The translations under genes and the position numbers were made by a program. From positions 4,712,001 through 4,776,000 of the forward strand of contig LR990067.1 in the NCBI GenBank assembly GCA_905147135.1: a stretch of DNA of 64,000 nucleotides. The letters run 5' to 3'. Below are positions 48,601 through 54,600 of this stretch, piece by piece. Numbering within the stretch: the first letter of the stretch is position 1; each line of letters begins with the position of its first letter. Under the pieces are notes generated by a model that saw only the letters and a program-made list of their open reading frames with translations, made no database searches and was not told the origin of the DNA. Source of the stretch: Blastobasis lacticolella (Eukaryota; Arthropoda; Insecta; Lepidoptera; Blastobasidae).

Positions 48601-51600
48601 AAGAGCTTGTGGCTTTTGGTACGTATAGCTTAAAATTTTTATTTTTTTTAGACTGTCCAGGCATTTGACCGCCATCTCACCTGGTGGTAAGTGACGATGC
48701 GGTCGAAGATGGAGCATGTCTGTCTAGGAACAGCCTATTCACTCTAGCCTTGAAGGCGTCCAGATTAGTGATCAGGGAACACACTCGCAGGCACCGCGTT
48801 CCATTCCTTAGCCGTTCGCATTATCAAGGTTGAACCAAAGCGGCTCGTGCGGGCAGCTGGAAGATCCACGACATAAGGATGAAGCGCTCGCCCGGATCGC
48901 GTTTCCCGATGGCGGAAAGGGGCCGGCGGAATGAGGTCGTGCAACTGTTTCGCACACTCTTCGAAATGCAACCTATAGAATACCGACAGACACGCAACTC
49001 TGCGCCGATGCTCAAGGCTCTGCAGCTTAGCCTCAATTAATTACTAGAAGAGGGTTGAGAGTCCCTTGGCCGCCTGCGTCTGCCGGGGGAGAAGAGCCTG
49101 TACATTTTGGTACGTATTGCGAATAGAAAAGGATTGAGAGTGCCTTCGCAAAGTGCCGAAAGACGTAGACGTATAAGCTAATTACTTTACCCTGTTGCCA
49201 ACAACTATCTGATTTCAATGATTGAAATTGTTACTTTTGCGATTCCGTAAGGTTCAACAATAAATGATTTCTGATTTCTGATTTTCAGTTGCTAACAAAT
49301 TGAAAGTATTAAATCTATCATACGTCATCGCAAAAGTAACAATTTCAATAATTGAAATCAGATAATCGTTGACAACAGAGTTACATAATTAGCTTACTGT
49401 TCGATCGAACCCGGTCAAGGGCGGCATGAGTGGTGTCATTTGGTGTCGGACGTCAAGATATTCGATCGGTGAGTCGGCGTAAAAGTTAGTAACCAACGGC
49501 TTTTTTATCATCATGTCAGCCGGAAGCCATAGCTAGGCCTGGGTAGTCTTATTGAAAAAGAAGACCCCGCTACTGATCATTGGCCTTCCCCAGAGATCTC
49601 CACAAACGCCACGCCTGTGTCATCCGCATCCAGCTGGTGCCTGCAACCATTACTAGATCCTCAGCTCACCTTGCCGGAGGCCTATCCACACTGCGTCTTC
49701 CGGTCCCGACAAGGTATTGCCACAAAAAGTCGGGTCTATCCTAACCAGATTTGTTCACTCGCTGACGCGTGCGATGGGTACTGCGCAGCAGGATCGGCAG
49801 CGCCAACGCAGCGGGGCCGAGCAATGCCTCGAGGTCCGCTTCGAGGTCTGATGAGGGTGGAGGTGTTGAGTAGCGGGGATGTGGAAGGGTGCAAGAGATG
49901 CTGGATACGGCAAGCCGAGGACAGGGGGGCTGTTGACGTTGACAACCTACCTATACTACGCATAATAAGCATTGAAGGAATATACAGTGGTAATATTGGC
50001 CGCTCTACTGCCGGAGCAATATTAAACACCCTCGCCGACAACGGCAATGACTGGCAGAATCAGACCCCGCGTCCGTCGATGAAAGACAGAGCCTGACAAC
50101 AGCCGACAATGTCAGGCAGCGCTGGACCGCGTCCGACAATGCCAGAGCCGGAACGCGTCCGACAATGCCAGATAGAGCCGGACCGCGTCCGACAATGCCA
50201 GTCAGAATCGGACTGCGTCCACCAATAACAGGCAGAGATAGACTGCGCCCGACAATGTCAGATAGAACTGAACCGCGTCCGCCAATGGTAGGCAGATCCG
50301 GGCTACGCCTGACAATGCCAGTCAGAGTCGGATCGCGTCCGACAATGCAAACCGCATCGCCAATCAAAACCTCCTGAACTACCAAAAGACACGGGGAAGG
50401 GAAGCGAAAGATACCACCGAAACGAACCGGATCTGTCTGATGTGTCGAGGTACGACGCGTACAACGTGTACGAGGTAAGGTACCATCACATCACATGGTC
50501 CGAACAGTGTGTACCGAAAATGAACTCTATGTTTAGTACACATTGAGGTCTTAGTTATCCGCACTAACCTGCGCACTGCCTCGCCGGGAGTTACCCGCAC
50601 AGCACAGCCTTAGTAATTTCTGCCACCAAAACAATGCATTGTTGTTCCGGTTTGAAGGAAGCCAGCGCAATTACATACATGAGGCATTTCATGTACTTAG
50701 TCCTCATATTTATTGCCTGCAACCTAAACGCATAAATCGTAGATGTTATAGGCGACAGTTACCGCTTACCATCAAGTGAGTTGCTGCTCGTTTGTTACGA
50801 GCAGCATAAAAAAAAAATTTTGAACTAGAATAACAATGAACTTATTTACCTTAATAGGTTACATACAAGTAGGTACAAAAAACAAGAATGGTAAGTATTT
50901 TTTTAAACATAAAATAGTACCTACTTAAATTACCTGTGAGCCCTGCACTAAGACAAACTTGCATCGCAGTGGCTCGTATGTTTAGCATGGTATAACAGTA
51001 AGCTAAGTTTTGCCTAAGCTTACTGTCATTACATATCCAAAAAACAGTTCTAAAAACACATATAAACTACCACAAAACTACAGATAAGTATGTAACAACA
51101 ATCGTGCCAACATCTGGTACGGCTGTTAAAACTTGGTGGGTAGGTAATAAACTGATAACTATGATTGAAACCCACGTATGTTGTGATAGTTACAATACAG
51201 CATTAGCGTGTTCCATTGAAAGTAGATAAGCTTGTATAGAGATATGTGAATCAATTGAATAGATGCAAATTTTGTGGATTTAAGGATTCTCGTTCTCCGA
51301 GAGTCATGTTCGAAGACGCTCGTGGGATAGGTACGTGGAAAATAAATGCCTATAAAAAATAAAAATAATCATAACTCTTACACACACACTCTCTTCTACA
51401 ATTATAACTAAATTTTATTGCTGTAAAACTGTATGGAAATAAATAAATAAAATAAAATATATCATCTTGACGTTAAAGTCCCGTATGTGCTCTCGCGCAC
51501 GAGGACCCGGGGTCCGAAATAACCATGATCCAGGATTTGACAGATCAGGTAATTACAGTGGTACGACTGCCATTTGGCCTCCGTGACCCTGCTACCAGGG

Positions 51601-54600
51601 GAATCTGACCAGATTGGATCATGGTTACAAATTCAGTTGCCTGAATTTGCAGGTTTCATCACGATGTTTTCCCTCACCGTAAGAGCATCGGTTAGAATTC
51701 AACTAACTCAGAAAATAATCATTGGTACATGGCCGCAAGCGGGATTCGAACCCGGTACCTCTCGCTTACGAGTTGAATTCTCAACCGCCCGACTACCGAT
51801 GCTCTGATATGTACGTACGTACCAGAAAAGATCCCGCGGGGGACCCAAGACGCGTAGGACTGACATCGCCGAGACGGATGAAAGAGCCAACGGCCTACGA
51901 CGTGAGGATGCTTAAGATCGGGGAAAGTAGAGAAGAAAGAGTAGGAAAAGGGACAGCCAGAAGCCAGGACTGACCGCTCGGATGATGATAACAATAATAA
52001 AATGTACCACGGAGCGTTGGCCCGGGTCCGCCTTGACCATGATGAAGGATATGGCAGGTCAAGTAATTATAGTAGAGTAACTGCGTGACCCTGCCAACAG
52101 GGGAACCTGGCGAGTATGGATCTTGGTTACACTCTCAGTGAGCGGAGTTCTCTACGTGCATATTCCTTAATGTGCAGGTTTCCTCACGATGTTTTCCCTC
52201 AACTCTACTTATTATAATGTAATGCTTATTTACTATTATTTCGATCACAATGTATGTTGTTATCCGATTAAATTAAATGTACAATACGTCGATCTGCGGC
52301 CTGAGCAAGTTAGTGGCTAGGCAACGTACCCATACTACGCGTACTGTTTAGGGGGGGGGGGGGGGAGATCTTCAAAATACTACGCTCACGTCACAGGAGC
52401 GGGGAGGGGTGGCTTAAATATTTGTTACGCAGTCGATTTCACCGCAAGAAATTTTGCGCTTTTTTGACCTATATTCGAATATGGCGCGCAGTGTTTAGTT
52501 TAATTTTCTTCATCATAATATTTAATTTACTAGTAATAATAAGCATGCATGAAGCCTTATGCAATAAACGCTGTGTTCATAAAAACAAATATGAGACAAA
52601 TTATTTTCATTTGTTACCTGCGAAATAATTAAAAATCATACTTGTCAATACTACGTAAAAACTTTAATGGAGGAGGTGGGGCATATACATACTTTACTGG
52701 TCACGAGGGGAGGGAGGAGTCAAAAAATCTTAAAAAACAGGGCATGTACTATGGGTACGTTCCGCTATCTGCGAAGATTATACAGAGCGGCATAGCCTTG
52801 TGTAAATCTTGAAAAAGAGCGAAGTCATGGTCTTTGAAGCCGGAGCCTACCGGAGCCGGAGCCGGAGGTACAACGCTGGATAAAGTACCACCAGTGTATT
52901 TAAACGGTGCTCTATTAAAGAGAGTTAACTCTTTCAAATACCTAGGGCACATGCTGACTTTTTTCTATAATTGGACTATCCAAGCATTTGATCGCCACCT
53001 TACCTAATGGTAAGAGACGATGCGACAGATGATGGAGCCTGCCTGTCTAGGAACAGCCTATTAACGCTGGCTTTGAAGGCGTTTAGATTATAATGATCAG
53101 GGATCACACCCGCGGGTAATGCGTTCCATTCCTTTGCCGTACGCAAAGGTTGAACTAAAGCGGCTCGTGCGGATAGCTGGAAGATCCACTACATAAGGAT
53201 GAAGCGCTCGCCCGAATCGCGTATCCCAAAGAACCTCGAGGACGATAAAGACATTGATAGGGAGCGGAGAGTGTTGTCAGTTAGACCAACATAAAAGCCC
53301 GCAAACTCGCACAAATGTAGTCAAAACTACATTGTTCCAGGTCATTTTACACCTGGGCCTGTGGGCTAAATATATTCAAAAAGCTTACAATCCCCCCCAG
53401 ATACAGTCACATAATTTTTCGTAAAGTATACCTCAAGTGATACGTAATATACGTAATATTGGAAATAGGTGCATATGTGCTCAATAACTACTAAAAAAGA
53501 ATTAACATTAAGCATACGTAATAAGTAAGAAGAGTACCTAAGAATAAGATCTGCGTGAACTCCAGATAATTGGGAACAAATGGCGAATTCGGAGGCCAAG
53601 ATCCACTTTGGGACGCTGCGCCAGCGAAGTGAGTAAGTAAGTAATAAGTAAGAAAACATTTTTCCCACATTAAATAGGCCCTAGGTGCACCGAGCTGCAG
53701 AGAATGGCTGGGACAAACATCTAAAGTAAGAAAATAACTACAGAGACCCTACTACATACACTGATATCTATTTGACATGTTCGTCTACCTCTAACTTCTT
53801 CATCCATCAGCATGACAGGGGTTTCAAAGTGGGCAATATTTCTACATGTAGCTGCAACAGAGTGGCCGGCCTCTTTAATGAAACTCACTGCATGTAAAAC
53901 AATGGAAAAAGTGCATCCGAGTGATTAAGGCATCTGACTCATAAGCAATATGTACAGGGTTTGAATCCCACTGCGGCCATGTACCAATGACTCTTCTCTG
54001 AGTTATAGTTGAATGCTTACCCGATGCTCCTATGGTGAGGGAAAACATTGTAAGGAAACCTGCACATTCAGGCGACTGAATGTGTAACCATCATCCAATC
54101 TGGTCAAGTTCCTCTTATAGCAGGGTCACGGATGTCAGATGGCAGTCGATCAACTGTAATTTTCTGATCTGCCATATCTGATCATGGTCCCTGGACCCCT
54201 GGCCCTCGTGCGCGAGGGCACAGCCCGGACATTAACCTCAAGATGATTATTTACTGTATGTAAAACAATGGCATGGTATGTGACTCATAGCAATTGGCTG
54301 GATTAATGATACTAATAGAGCATTGCTAACAGCACATGTCATAATAACATATCACTTCATTTCTGCCACCTATGTTAGGTTAAAACATATGTATATATTT
54401 TGAGACTAATAGCTAATTATGCTATAATAAACAGACACACTAGTTTTAGTAATAACTAGTGGACCCGGCATGATTTTGTTCCTATGACATTCGTCCTACC
54501 CCTACACTACCCTACCTTACTCTACCTTAGCCCTACCTACCCCATTTTCTTTTTAAATTGTTTAAAAGTTAAATTGAAGCAGCCGTTCTGAAATTATAAG

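Noticed and set aside
49617..50096. 159-codon plus-strand frame
   Set aside because: It overlaps a minus-strand exon 2 relic and the 30-bp minisatellite. No family resemblance and no start or splice support.
50080..50350. Regular repeats considered as a CRISPR-like array
   Set aside because: Units are directly adjacent with no unique spacers and the genome is eukaryotic; it is a minisatellite.
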